Of a stretch of 64,000 nt of DNA, positions 1 through 12,943 are shown one piece after another. The number at the start of each line of letters is the position of its first letter. Position 1 is the first letter of the stretch. This DNA comes from Dendrocalamus latiflorus (lineage: Eukaryota > Streptophyta > Magnoliopsida > Poales > Poaceae). Both the position numbers and the translations under genes were made by a program. The DNA lies in NCBI GenBank assembly GCA_017311315.1, contig CM029664.1, positions 43,902,640 through 43,966,639 on the forward strand, given 5' to 3'. Below the pieces are notes generated by a model, which was not told the DNA's origin, searched no databases, and saw only the letters and a program-made list of their open reading frames with translations.

Positions 1-43
1 ACACAAAGAAGAATAAAGCCCAGTAAGAAATTGCTACACACAC

Positions 44-598
44 CTCAAGGGGTACGAGTGCTCTTGGAATCACCCTGCAAAAGAATCAAACGGAGCAGCC
101 ACATATTAGAAAGGTTAAAGATTGGAACATAAAGTATACTACTACTACGAAAATAAACAGAGGCTGAGATTTTTCAAGTGCAGCGGATAGGTACCCGAGA
201 ACACGGCAGCCGCCATCAAGAACCGTCCGCGCGATCAGGCCCATCAACCCGACGCTGCCGCCGCCGTAGACCAAATCGATCCCCCTAGTCACCTGCAAAA
301 AGGAACCCCACGAAATCCCACCATGAACGCCAGAGCAAGGGTTGAACCAAGAGCCCAATAGAGCAAGGGTGGCAATCCAATCCGGGCGTCCCGGGGCGCG
401 CCAAGATCGAATTTTGGCGCGGCCGCGGGAGCCCCGCCATCCCGGGGAGCAATCTTGGCATTGGGAAAGCATTACCAGCTCGTTGCCGAGCTCGAGCGCG
501 GCGTCGCCGAACACCGCGCGGTTGCCGGCGTTGCTGCCGCAGAAGACGCAGATCCTGCCGAACCTGCTCGGCAGCGCGGTCCCGGCGCTCTCACCCAT
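44..598 (-). CDS. LOG: LONELY GUY-type cytokinin-activating phosphoribohydrolase, 5' part
   Basis: Cytokinin riboside 5'-monophosphate phosphoribohydrolase family (known family role: releases active cytokinin bases from their nucleotides in one step, cytosolic). Three exons read on the minus strand: exon 1 598-476 (ATG GGT GAG; then ICVFCGSNAGNR and DAALELGNEL), exon 2 292-195 (DLVYGGGSVGLMG, the glycine-rich phosphate loop, then DGGCRVLG), exon 3 74-44 (VIPRALVPLE). All junctions are GT-AG and the phases join, giving 84 residues. The family is usually 200-240 aa, so the catalytic PGGxGTxxE motif lies beyond the left edge. An in-frame ATG at 706 would add 36 Pro/Ser-rich residues; 598 is preferred because family members begin shortly before the RICVFCGS motif. 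Which paralogue it is cannot be told from this part. Confidence 0.9.
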
Positions 599-2406
599 GA
601 CTGGCTTCCTCGAGTTCGGGACGGATTGGGCTCGGGACGGGGAAGGGAACGCTCGTGGAGGAGGAGAAGAGGAGGTGTTTGGGTCTGGTTCTTCCTTTCT
701 TCTCATCTAGCCCCGTCCCGTGTTATCTCTTGTATCTTTGGGAGCTTCAAACGAAGGCGGCATTAAGGTTCCTGATGCAATTGTCCTTTTTTTATCTCTT
801 CATTAATTTGCACCAGAAGAGGCCCCACATGTCAGGGAGCTTTTCTTGCAGTTTGGCCCTTGCCATTTGCTCCCTCTCATAACACAGTCCTTGTGTCTGT
901 GAAAAATCTAGGAAATCCTATTGGGTCTTCTTCAGTGGAGAACAAAGTGACATGCTCAATTGAAGATCCCTTGTTCCATGTCATTATGTTACGCCGTGTA
1001 GTGCTACAATGCGTAAAGTTGCTATAGCACTCGAGGTGCAACGCACTACAGTGTTCAAAGGGAATCATGACTGCTTTTCTTTGATAGAGAGTCGGCAGTT
1101 CAGCAGCACCAAAATATAGGCATCCGAAAATACTATTGGCATTTGTCTCTCAAGCTTACGCTGCTACGTGCGGTGACAGTAAACTGGTGCTGTTAATTCT
1201 CAACTTTATTGTATGCTTACTGTTCAATCTTCACTTCACTCCAGTCAGAACAGATGACTCGGAGCAGCAGTTCGTTGATCTCCATCGAGTTCTTTAGCAG
1301 ATTTGCCAGTTGCCACGAAGCTGACCACAACAACCCCTGGCTCCGTGTTCCTCAACGTCTGCTCGTTTTGGTCCAGTCTGCCCGGACAGTGACCCTTCAT
1401 CACTCATGTTTTTGCATCCTGTTGCATAAAAACCAAATCTAGCCAAGAATCGTCGTGCTAGGTGCAATTCCGTGCCTGCCCATGCTCAACATTTCACTGG
1501 CAACGAGAGTTTGAGCATATGTCTCAGTCGTCCAACGGTTCCAATTGAGTATGGGACAATTGCCAGCATATATGCCACTGGCAAGGCACGGTTTACCAAA
1601 TACCATCGGGCTGTGACAACGACAAATGGTATTTTAGTAAGCTGTGATTTTGCCGGTGATATGAGAGTAAATCCCCCATTAAGGATCCTGTTGTCGTGCA
1701 GGCAGCAGTGGGCAGATACACCTCTTCGTATCGACGAGCTGCGCGGTAGGTTGTGTTCAGTTTCCCTCTACGTGCACGCGTTGGCATAAACAGCAGAAGA
1801 AAAAACGCAACTGTAACAAGCCAAACTTTTCAACGAAATTTGAATTTGAGAAAATTTCATTTTAATTTGGAGTTTTTTTGCCAAATCCAAAAATTCCAGC
1901 CAAAAACCTGCGTTCCTTTTTCGGAATTATGATTTCAACCTTAAGAAAACACATTCTTGCTACCTGTTTTCTTTCATGTACTCATGTAGCCGTTTGCCTC
2001 GCATCGCGCCGTTGTTCGCCACACCAAATTGCACCAACACCCACGCCACCTCATGCACGGCATTAAACGCTACTCACGCTAGCACCACGTCGTCCTTGCC
2101 ATCGATTTGCACTGCTGCCAAACCACGCTGCCAACTACTCGACACGCTGCACCCACCGTTGTTTTTCACCGCGACCTCGCACGCACGCTCCAGATTGGAA
2201 TGGAGGCTCCTATACCACCACCACATCTCTGTCGTAGCACTGAAATCATGTGACCATCCACATCGTTGCTCACGCGTCGAGCTCTCCTCGCACCACTCCT
2301 AGCACCACCGCCTCTCGCCGCCTTTTTAGCCGAGCCCCTTGACTCTCTCCGTACCTCTTTTAGATTGCCACACACCCTAGAGCTACCACCTTCTCCCTAT
2401 CTGTCA
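599..2406. other. Intergenic, no gene recognised
   Basis: The left end is the likely promoter and 5' UTR of the minus-strand LOG gene. From about 1800 the sequence is AT-rich, then a Cys/His/Ala-rich run of short ORFs at about 1970-2400 that looks like transposon-derived non-coding DNA. No domain, splice pattern or terminal repeat was recognised. Confidence 0.5.
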
Positions 2407-2894
2407 GGCACCCAGATTTTACAATCCGGATTCCTCTGTGATTCCACCGCACTATTCCCTGGATCAGTAGATAGTGCTCACAGATTACAGTTCTGAATAT
2501 CAAAGTACATATCATGCGGAAGCGTAAATATAATAGTAGACTTACTCATGGGCCGATTTGGCTGAAATCATTAAATTGCAGCAGCGGAAGAACGAAGCAC
2601 ACAGGTGGGACCTTCAGGACATGCCCACAGGCAGCCAACTGGAGGTTCACGACCGAGCCCTTGACGACTTCATCTTCTCTTCCATTGTAACCAAAAGTAT
2701 TGCTGAAGCGCAGTGATCTGATTCCTGCTTCTGGATTTGTTATGAGAGCGAACGTGAGCACACTAACCACCGTGCTCCGCGAGCCAATACACAGGATGCA
2801 AATAAATAGTATGCATGACTTATCAAAGAAGAGGCTCGGGTTATTTTATTTGCCAAAAGTTGCTTTTAGTAGCATTATTATTGTTAAATCATAG

Positions 2895-3141
2895 TGTCGT
2901 AGGGATGGCCCCCACCTAAACCCAGCAGGCCTGGTAGGAGATTATAAGGCCCAGAATAGGCCATGTGTAATGACATAACTGCCCCCAGAGGGGATAACCA
3001 GATGTAAGGGTATACCTGTAAAAACACTCCTCATGTGTATATATATATGAATACAGGCCATGGGGAGGAGGCAGGCCATTATACTCATCTTCATCACTCT
3101 CCACTACCATCTCTCTATCTGTTTGGCCCGTAGCCACAACA
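2895..3141 (+). mobile_element. Solo LTR (247 bp) with 5-bp target duplication
   Basis: Begins TGTCGTAGGG and ends CCACAACA, with CATAG directly before (2890-2894) and directly after (3142-3146). A TG...CA unit with a perfect 5-bp duplication and no internal region is what is left after LTR-LTR recombination. The right end (GTTTGGCCCGTAGCCACAACA-like) is related to the larger LTRs at 26027-26321 and 38854-39133, which lie in the opposite orientation. Confidence 0.85.
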
Positions 3142-3159
3142 CATAGTGTTATTAATTCT

Positions 3160-3560
3160 ACCTATACTCCACACGACGATTGCCATAATTGACTTAATCC
3201 ACCAAAGACACACTTTCCTTACTGATTGCTGTCTAAGACTCCAAACAGCGAGTGACATCATTTACTTAATCCACCGAATATACTCTTCCCAAATTGATTG
3301 CTGTCTAAGACTCCAAACAGCGAGTGACATAATTTAATTAATCCACCAATCATATTCTTTCTATATTGATTACTGTCTAACTCCAAACAGCGACTGACAT
3401 CATTTAGTTAATCCACCGATCATGTACTTGCTATATTGTTTGCTGTCTAAAACTCCAAACAGCTAATGTAATCATTTATTGAATCCACCGAACACACACT
3501 TTCTATATTGGGTGCTGTCTAAAACTCCAAACAGCGAATATCATCAATTATACAATCCAC
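3160..3560. repeat. 72-bp tandem repeat, about five copies
   Basis: The core GCTGTCTAA(G)ACTCCAAACAGC recurs at 3228, 3300, 3372, 3442 and 3514, a spacing of 72, 72, 70 and 72 bp. Each core can fold: GCTGT pairs with ACAGC. Between cores lie TTAATCCACC and TATATTG blocks. It sits inside unit A+B copy 1 and is absent from copy 2. Confidence 0.85.
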
Positions 3561-4848
3561 CAATATCTTTTGTATTCCAAAATCCTAACAACCCATTCCT
3601 TTTGCTATTGATCCACAACCACAATTTGCTCTTACAAAAATCAACCTTATTTTCCATTATCTACCTCTAACTAATCCACTGGTATACCTCCACCAAGAAT
3701 ATCATTGATCAAGTTTACGATTCACTAGTATACATCCACCAAGAATATCATTGATCCAATCTATACTCCAATTATCATATCTCCAAATTCCCAAAAATTC
3801 AATTGACTCATCTAGTAATCGATCAAATCCTATTAATTCATTATCGCCACTATCTCCCAAAAATTAGTCCAGCAATTACCTTTGCACTCCCTAATTCTCC
3901 AAAAATCATTTAAATCATCTATCTAGCCTATCTACTCATTTAGATTCTGCTAACTTATTTCTCCCAAAATCCACACTATCGTTTCCTTTTTATGATCGAC
4001 ATGAATCCACCGACAACTTTATGTATTTACCACAAACATCCATCTTCTTTTACTCACGGCTCTATTTATTCTTCTTGACATTTTATTTTGTACGAAGGTA
4101 AAACATTTTACTTTTGAAATATGATACATAAAAACTTCCTGAGACCTAGCAGTTTTGAACAAAAACATAATGTGTAGAGAATGCAATAATAATAGCGATC
4201 CAGATTCCATCCACCGTTACATGGCATCCGCACCATATGCTAATATTTCAGCGTTATAACCACTTACATTACCACTGGGACGACACCCAGGACAACTCAA
4301 ATTAGGGCATTCCACTGCCCTTCACTTTTTCAAACCCATCCATAAAGCATTTTGAAATAGAACTATATCAGTTAAATTCCCATGTCCGCCCTTGACCGTG
4401 GGCACGGCTATTCGAATAGTTTTGACTCTGCAGAGTTTGTACACTTTCACCACAAGAGACAATCAACTCGTTGCCCCACACGATTCCTTAGTCATGTGGT
4501 TGAGCAGACCATCACAGTGACTTTTCAAAGTATCTAGTCCCTTCTGTCATCTCACCTTATGGGAAACTGCCCATTTGCGGTGGGTCCCATCTATGCGCGG
4601 GATGTTTCCCACAGCCACTAACGCAGCCGGGCTCCACTTCCCGCAACGTTAGGACAGCTGGAAAACTTCACCCTACACCGGTGTCCCTTAGGGCCCCCTT
4701 GCCCGTGCGTATCCACTTCTATCCATTACCAGTGAGATGAGTCCGGGGTTTTCGATAAGTTTACTTAGCCAAGTTGTACTTTACAGACTTGTGGTTGTAC
4801 TGTTTTACACAGGAGGTCATGACAAGATTCAGTCCTTAGTGGTTGTAA

Positions 4849-6037
4849 GGACCCAGATATTAACATCCGGATTCCTCTGTGATTACTGCACTATTCCCTG
4901 GATCAGTAGATAGTGCTCACAGTTACAGTAATGAATATCAAAATACATATCATGCGGAAGCGTAAAATTTAATAGTAGACTTACTCATGGGCCGATTAGG
5001 CCGAAATCATTAAATTGCAGCAGCGGAAGAACGAAGCACACAGGTGGGACCTTCAGGACATGCCCACGGGCAGCCAACTGGAGGTTCGCGACCTAGCTCT
5101 TGATATCTTCATCTTCTCTGCCAGCTTGTCCAATCTTGTTGCTGCGGTGCAGTGACTTGATTCCTGATTCTGAATTTTGTCGCAAAAGCGAGCGTGAGCA
5201 CTCCGACCCCGTGCTCCGCGAGCCAATACACAGAATGCAAATAAATAGTATGCATAGCTTAACAAAGGAGAGGCTCGGGCTATTTTATTTTGCGTAGAGT
5301 GCTTTTGAATACAATTAATTAAAAAGCCCTATGACTTAGCAATTTTGGAACAAATCATAATGTACAAGGAAATGCATTATTAATATCGATTCAGATTCCA
5401 TCCACCGTTACATGGCATCTGCACCATATAGCAATTTCTTCAGCGTTATAGCCGCTTAACTTACCACTGGGACGACACCCAGGACAACTCCAAACTAGGG
5501 CCTTTCACTGCCCTCCACTTTTCCATCCCACCCACAAAACATTTTGAAATAGAACTATATCTGGTTAAGTTCCCATGTCTGCCCTTGACCGTGGGCACGG
5601 CTATTCGAATAGTTTTAGACTCTGCAGAGTTTGTACACTTTCACCACAAGAGACAATCAACTCGTTGCCCCACACGATTCCTTAGACGTGTGGTTGAGCA
5701 GACCATCACAATGACTTTTCAAATTATCGAGTCCCTTTTCTCATTTCACTTTTATGGGAGACTGCCCACTTGCGGTGGGTCCCATCTGTGCGCGGGATGT
5801 TTCCCACAGCCACTACGCAGCCGGACCTTCTCTCTTTCCGCAACGTAGGACAGCTGGGAAACTTCACCCTCCACTGGTGTCCCTTCAGGCCCCCTTGCCA
5901 TAGCATAACCCCTTCAAACCCCAACCCGTGAAATGAGTCCGAGGATTCGATAAATGTACTTAGCCAAGTTGTAATTTACAGACTTGTGGTTGTACTGTTT
6001 TACCCGGGAGGTCATGACAAGATTCAGTCCTTAGTGG
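4849..6037. repeat. Retroelement-derived unit A+B, copy 2
   Basis: Follows copy 1 head to tail. It repeats the landmarks ATTCCCTGGATCAGTAGATA, CATATCATGCGGAAGCG, CATCCACCGTTACATGGCAT and GGAGGTCATGACAAGATTCA in the same order without the solo LTR or the 72-bp array. Its right end changes from the expected AGTGG-TTGTAAGGACC into AGTGG-TATCTGGGCGG, so the junction with the next unit falls in a short shared AGTGG. Confidence 0.75.
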
Positions 6038-7807
6038 TATCTGGGCGGTCTATCACTAACCCATTTTGTGCATCCACTGCACCACACTCACACCATCCAA
6101 CCAATCCGCCCAGATATTTAAGCAAGTTGGGGATTTTGAGGGTATAAAATAGTCATGTCAAATATACCAGTCATTCCCACCATGACTGCCCAACCAATTT
6201 TTCTCAGGATTAAAAAGTGATGCTTGGGCGCTCTCGCGCCCATGAGTATCTACGCAATACTAAGCATGGCATATAATTAGGGACTTAATTTCAAAAGGTC
6301 AATATTATAATTTTGCTAGGGCGACAAGGTTTACACATTCAAATATTCCAAAGAGGGTGTAATATTATTCAAGGTAATCAATAGGCATGTAACTAGAATC
6401 TTAAATTAACATGTATTTGCATATAACATAACAGCATGCAATTTGATAATTTAAACCAAAATAATTTGCAGAAAATGTAGGTTCAACATGATCAAAGTAT
6501 TGACTCGCATGGCGCGGTTTACCGCGGACTTGAGCCCACACGATGCTTTTTCTTGAGCTGTTGGTCTCTATCTTCACTTTGCTCTTGATCTCGCTTGATC
6601 CGTTGAATCTTCATGACTCCCGTTTCTAATTACGCGACAAACGACTGAATCCAAATAAAAGCAAATAACTCAAAAGATCCAAATAAATCCGAATAACTCA
6701 CTTTTAGTTTTATTATGAGTTAATGGGTGATTTGAGGCAAGGCTGGTGGTAAAATACGATAACTCGGTCTTTTTATTAATAATCTCTTTTATTATTTTTG
6801 TATTTATAAAGGAAGTTCCATGAGTTAGGTAGACCTATGTATCGATGTACGAGTCTAGTTAAGTATTATTTTGTCGAGCATTAATATTCAGGGCATCTAC
6901 TGCATATGTAATGTATACCATTCTTAGCTTATTGAATCACTTCATATTACTAGTAATTTGATATTTAGCATTTTATGTGACCCTAATTACTCGTGTTATT
7001 GGTTAAATGCTGGTTTTAGGGTACTTATATGTCGGTGAGATTATTTTGATGCTTGATGACCTAGGGTTGAATCTGCTATACCGAACTAGGTTCCACTATC
7101 GTCATTATCTAAGTACACCGTTGAGAATTATTTAACGGCGAGGTATCAATGGCGAGGTACATTAAATTATGACTTTCAAATTTTACACGTGTAGTTCATT
7201 TTAATGGTTTCGGCATATCTTTTAATAAATTTTTACGGAGCGACTTGATTTGTCATTCACCTTGCTAACTTTGGCTGGGGTTTTTATTAAATCTGGTCAA
7301 GGCCATCTTTTGTAATAATTAGGTTCTTAATAACTAACCAAGCCGTATCAGTTGCTCACATTCGATAGCTAATCCATCATTAACTCTCTAATGATCTTAC
7401 CTTGCACAAAGCTTTATTCCATCTCTAAAATTAAAATCTTTATTTTAAATTTGTGTCAATTACTTATATCTCACATAACTATTTTCCTAATAAAAGATCT
7501 GATAGATATAAACTTGTCTTTACATGGATTTTAGTTTGGATGGTCGCTAATTATTTCCATGGTCTATTCAATCGTATACTAGGAAATCTTTAACTTAAAT
7601 TTCAATCATTTAAATATTAGTGAGCTAATACTAAACTATTTCTCTTAATCACTTAATCGCTCTTATGCATATAATCTTCATATTCTGGCGCATATATAAA
7701 TTTTATTTGATTTTAAATCAATCATCTTAGTTTTCTTGATTTATTTTCTAATTATTGTCTAGCAAAAATGGGTTAACAAAAATACAAATAAAAATGTGTA
7801 AAGAGGA

Positions 7808-7870
7808 GAATCGAACCCGGGTCCTATTGTTTGCAACGATCGGCTCGACCGACCAGCTGGGCGCTGCCCC
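7808..7870 (-). other. tRNA-like block inside unit C copy 1
   Basis: On the minus strand the block has a B-box-like GGGTTCGATTC, preceded by a D-arm-like CAGCTGGTCGGTCGAGCCG about 30 nt upstream. It lies at the same relative place as the different tRNA-like block at 11484-11560. No full cloverleaf or standard acceptor stem is evident, so it is not called a functional tRNA gene. Confidence 0.45.
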
Positions 7871-7989
7871 TATTGGTGAATGAGATGGGGGTTAAAACAG
7901 AAGAAGCGAGTGTTGGAATCGACCCAAAACGAAGTCTTCAACTGACTGAAACAGAGGAGGCGGCTGTGCACGGCGGGCATGAATGAGGA

Positions 7990-9125
7990 AGCTCCTGGCT
8001 GTGCACGGCTGTGACCAGCAAAACGAGCTCCTGCATGAATGAGGAAGCTCCTGGCGGTGTCTACACGGGCAGTGGCGGCGTCGAAATCGGCCGGCGTCGG
8101 CTTGAGCTGTCGGCAGCGAGGTGGAAACGGGGCGGTGGCGCTGGAGTGAAAGGGAGGAGAAAGTGAGGTGCGCATGAGCATGAGGGAGGTGGGGACATGC
8201 TTACCATGAGGTTGGCCGGGCGGGAGAGGGGCTGAGGCGAGCTGGCGACGACGGCCTACGGCAGCGCAGGCAGGCTCACGGTGCCAGCGAGCTGGGGTGG
8301 GGGAGGAGCTCCGGCGTCGGTTGGAGGAGGTTCGTGGTGGCTTGGAGGTGCTCCTGCTCCAAGGAATCGAGGATAAACTCGCCGAGGAGGGAGCGGTACT
8401 GGAGGCGGCGGTTTCGGCCGGAGTCGGAAGGGATGGCGGCGCGGCGGCCCTGGGTGCACGAAACTTCAATTATGCCGGAAGGGAGGTAGAAGGCTCTTGG
8501 GCGCTCGCAATGGCGTGGTCAATTTGGCGCAGGTTTGTCGGAGCGGCCAGAGTGGCGTGAGGCGGCGGTGGCTATGCTTTGAGCTGGTGCGGTGAGCTTG
8601 GGCCGAGCACGAGGACGAAGAGGACGGGGGCGCAGGGAAGTAAGGGGGACGGCCGGGGCCTCTTGTAGCTGCAGCGGGGCGAGGGAAGGTCCACCGGGCA
8701 AGAGCCGAAGGCGCGGAGCTCGGCGTGTGATGGCGCGGGGCTCGGCGCTGCGCAGAGGGGGCGGTGAAGAGACGGCACAGGAGCAGGGGCTGTGCAGAGC
8801 AGAGGGCAGGCAGGAGAGGAGAAATGAGGCGACGCGGCGCAAAGTCCGCCATGGAGCGGGGAATAGAAAATGGGGAGCTAGGCAGGGGCAGCGGCAGGCG
8901 CATGATGGCGCGCCAGGGGGAAGACGTGGGGTGCTCACAGCCATGAGAAAAGAAGAGGGGAGGCGTGCGCACGGGAAGGAAGGAAAGAAAGAAGAGGGAG
9001 AAGAGGCACAGGGCATGGAGCCAGGCGCTCGGGCCCGCTGGCAGGGAGGAGAGGCGCGGTGGGAGGCAGGGAGAGGGGAGAGAGAAAAAGGGAGTTGGGC
9101 CCCACCTGTAAATGAGGGTATGCAA
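7990..9125. other. GC-rich block of unit C copy 1
   Basis: Strongly GC-biased stretch with overlapping long open frames on both strands. The translations are Pro/Ser/Arg-rich with no domain, which is expected where stop codons are rare. It is matched in position by 11560-12440 in the second unit. It may be a promoter or leader region of the element; no coding function is claimed. Confidence 0.55.
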
Positions 9126-9380
9126 AAGAAATGGTAGAGGGAAAAGAGAAGGAGAAATATTTGGGCTTGGTTTTGAAGTTTCAGATTTTTAATTTAACCT
9201 TTACGTTTCATGTTTATAATTACTGATTTTTGCATGACATTTAGAATTTAAGCTTCAAACATATATATATTAAATGAGAGTTTCTATTATTACTATCATT
9301 TAGGTTATAAGTGTGTATGTGCGCGTGTACATATATATATATTCTCACATGTTGTTATGGTTACAACTTATTTCAATTTG

Positions 9381-9518
<138 letters not shown>

Positions 9519-9921
9519 ATTATTTCTTATATTGTCAGATTCTTACTTGTACTACTTGTAAATACATATATATACCTATATGTGTATGTATTGTGTTTGC
9601 ATTTCGTTCATTCACTTTCATTGTTAGTCATGCCATTATTTTGAAAAGAAAATTTTATATTTTCAAACTCAGGGTTCTCTCCTTATGCTGGATCATCTTT
9701 TCAGATTCGTATTTCAAAATTTTAGTTTTTTTGTTATTATTATTTGTTTATTTCCTTTTTGGCATTACTAATGTTTGTCTTTACCTTTATGAATTTATTC
9801 AGCTTTTGGAATCTCAACCAAATTCAGGAAAATACCATAAAATCCAAATTCCAATAGAATATACTGGGAAAATAATTTAAGAAATTCATATTTTCAAATT
9901 TAAATTTTTCAGGATGTTACA

Positions 9922-12900
9922 GTGGTATCTGGGCGGTCTACCACTAACCCACTTTGTGCATCCACTGCACCACACACACACCCTCGAACCATCCGCCCAG
10001 ATATTTAAGCAAGTTGGGGTTTTTGGGAACATAAAATAATCATACCAACATATATACCAGTCATTTCCACCATAACTGTCCAAACCAGTTTCTCATGATT
10101 AAAAATAACAATGATGTTTGAGGCATTTCAGCGCCCCGTGTATCTATGCAGTGCTAAGCATAGCGTATAATTACGGACTTACTTTTGAAATGTTATTATT
10201 ATAATTTTGCTAGGGCGACAAGGTTCACATTTTCAAGTATTTCAAAGGAGGTGTAATATTATTCAATGCAAACAATGGGCATATAACTAGAATCTTAAAT
10301 TAAACATGTATGTGCATATAAAATAACAGCATGCAATTTGATAATTTAAAACAAAGTAATTTGCAGAAAATGTAGGTTCAACATGATCAAAGTATTGACT
10401 CGCCTGACGCGGTTTACCGCGGTCTTGAGCTCACACAAAGTTGTCTCATGCAGTGATCTTTAATTCCTGGCCTCCATCAACCTTGGTCTTGCTCGATCCA
10501 TAGAATCTTTAGGACTCCAATTTCTAATTACGGAAGAAACGACTGAATCCAAATAAAAGCAAATAACTCAAAAGATCCAAATAAATCCTAATAAACTCAA
10601 TTTAACTTTATTATGAGTTAGTGGGTGATTCGGGTGATTTGAGGCAAGGTCGGTGGTCGATTTACGATGACTTGATATTTCTATTGATAATCTCTTTTAT
10701 TATTTTTATATTTATCAGGGAAGTTCCATGAGTTAGGTTAAACCTGTGAATTGGCGTATTTTGTCGAGTGCTAATATTCAGGGCACATACGTTTATATTA
10801 TAAGTAAAAGTAACCTTTATTGCATGTAGATATTTAACCAAAGTCACTATATTTTAATATCTAATTATGACTTTTTAATTGGAGGTATTCTAAGGATCAA
10901 CCGACATTTTTATTTTATTGTTTAACTTAACATCTGACATAAGTTAATATTACCTAAATCCTTGTTCTCATAAAGCCAAGCATATTACATGGGGTTCTAT
11001 TTCAATAGTGCTATCTAATTAAATGTACCTCTGAGACTCTAGTAATGGTGGCATGATAGGTTAGGACACATATCTTAATTTTAATTAGGGGAATCTTTAA
11101 AATTTCGCTTTTATGGGTAATCGTATTATTTATTTTCCTTAATCGTAATCTTGAATGTGTCTTTATTTAGGATATTTATTAACTTTGGACTTTAAGTTAA
11201 ATCATATTTTATTCATACCTTTATTTGATAATTTAGACCTCAATTAACTATTTAGGCTATGTCAGTTGTTCATATAGCAAATAATCAGATTTAAATACCG
11301 AGTAACCTTATTCTACCTCCTAATTACTTGTTATTAGCATTAACTAACTGTGTCTGAACGCTAATTATACTCATTTATATACTAGTAATCCTGCATTAAT
11401 TGTGATTGATTTTTCCTAATCCATTGTCCTTAACCTGCCTTTACTGTAGCCACCCGCAAAAATTTGGGGAAAACCCTAACTATTCACGCGGTCAACCGTG
11501 CTCGAACACGGGCGGGCCGAGTGAGGACGAGCAATGCTAACCACTCGGGCTCGGGTCTTACCTGACTGAGGAGGACGAGGTTATTCAGTTGAGGAGAGCG
11601 TGGGGAGGGGACTGAAGCAGAGGAGCTCGGGCGGTGGTCGGGCGGCGGTGCCGGCGGCGAGGGACGGCCGGAGCGGTGCGGGGAAGGGCCAAAACGGGTT
11701 ACCGGAGTGGAGGGGATGCCGAAGGAGGTGGCGGCAGGGGCCGAGAAGCCTCGAGGCGGACCGGCGGCGAGCGGCGGCGGCTTGGGGAGGGGCATCGGCG
11801 CCGGCGAGGTGCGGCCAACGAGAAGCTCGGGAAGGATTGGGAGTAGCTTCACGACAGTCTGGGTACGGTGTGGGCGAGAGGAATTGGGTTTTGGTGGCTC
11901 GGATCAACGGGGAGCTCCGATGGCCGGAGTTGGGGAAGAAGCACGGCCGGCGATGATCTGGGGGTCCTTAGCTCGATTGGCTGCGAGGGAAGGAAGGGTG
12001 GGGTGTGGGGAGGCTCGGGAAACTCTCGGGGTTCTTATAGGGGGCTGGGCGAGGCTAGCAACGACGCTTCCGCCCGGGCGGTCATCACAATGAAAACTGC
12101 ATCATCACAATGAAGGCTCTGCGCTGCGCGCTCGACGATGCGGAGGAAAACCCGGATGTGGTGCAGAGGCGGCAGGCGGTGGCGGGATCTTCGCGAGCGC
12201 CAGGCGTGACGCGATGGCGATTGCGCGGGCAGGGGACCGGCGGTCCGAAGGGCGCCACGAAGTGGGGAAGGCGGGCTGGGCTGTGGTGCGGGATGGGGCG
12301 AGCTGCGGCCCGACAGGGAGAGAAAAAGAGGGGATGGAGGAGGAAGAAGAACGGTAGCGGGGGAGGGGGCCGCTCGGGCAGAGAGTGAGGAAGGGAGGCA
12401 GGCCGCGCGCGATAACGGGGAGAGAGAGGTGGGGGTTGGGCTGGGCCGAGTTGGCCTGGTCTGATCCCCCCTCTTATTTATCTTCATTATTTATATATTT
12501 TTTATCTAATTATTTTTGTCTTTACCTCTTTATGCTTATATTGGCATACATATATATGCCCATTAATTATTGATTTACCTAAGTATATTCCCTTTTATAG
12601 CCATTTTATTTATGTATACTCTTTTTATGTCTTTGTTCATTTTGTTAAGCCCTTTTGTAATACTTTTGTTAATGTCAAGATTTTTATATTCTAATTCAAG
12701 TCTCTCCCTCCTTTTATGGATCATCTTTTCAGATTCGTATTCAAAATTTTTTATTTCTATTACTTCCATATTTTATTTATGGCTTATTAACGTTGTTTTT
12801 ATTTTCCACGAATATCTTCAATGTTTTGGAACCTTAACCAAAATTTAGAGAAACACCAAAGAAAATTCAAGCTCTCAAGAGAATACATTGCGAAATAATT

Positions 12901-12943
12901 CAAAATCTTCACATTTTCAAATTTCGAATTTAGGGATGTTACA
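9922..12943. mobile_element. Non-autonomous retroelement-like unit C, copy 2
   Basis: Begins GTGGTATCTGGGCGG immediately after the TGTTACA end of copy 1 and itself ends GGGATGTTACA at 12943. Shared landmarks with copy 1 include CTACCACTAACCCACTTTGTG, GCGGTTTACCGCGG, a tRNA-like block, a GC-rich block (11560-12440) and the tail TGGATCATCTTTTCAGATTC. Copy 2 is shorter (3.0 against 3.9 kb). No TE protein seen. Confidence 0.65.
11484..11560 (-). other. tRNA-like block inside unit C copy 2
   Basis: Minus strand: CCGAGTGGTTAGCATTGCTC is like the A-box and D-arm of a tRNA, CCGAGTG can pair with CACTCGG, and CCGTGTTCGAGCACGG forms a T-arm-like hairpin with a 5-bp stem. The sequence differs from the block in copy 1 although its position is the same. 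It is not scored as a working tRNA gene. Confidence 0.5.

Larger units (their letters stand above)
2407..4848. repeat. Retroelement-derived unit A+B, copy 1 (interrupted)
   Basis: Starts near GGACCCAGAT-like sequence, then ATTCCCTGGATCAGTAGATA at 2455-2474, and matches 4849-6037 along most of its length. Copy 1 is longer because it carries a solo LTR (2895-3141) and a 72-bp tandem array (about 3160-3560) between its A half (2407-2889) and its B half (about 4085-4848). No coding capacity seen. The TE family is not identified; the text resembles LTR sequence of grass gypsy-type elements. Confidence 0.75.

Noticed and set aside
3160..3560. CRISPR-like regular array
   Set aside because: The intervals between the repeated cores are themselves similar, so this is a plain tandem repeat.
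7808..7870. Functional tRNA gene
   Set aside because: B-box-like word present but no convincing acceptor stem or full cloverleaf by eye.
8466..9137. Long overlapping ORFs (219 aa minus, 181 aa plus)
   Set aside because: GC-rich block with few stops; both strands are open, residues are Pro/Ser/Arg-biased, there is no domain, and the block belongs to a repeat unit present twice.
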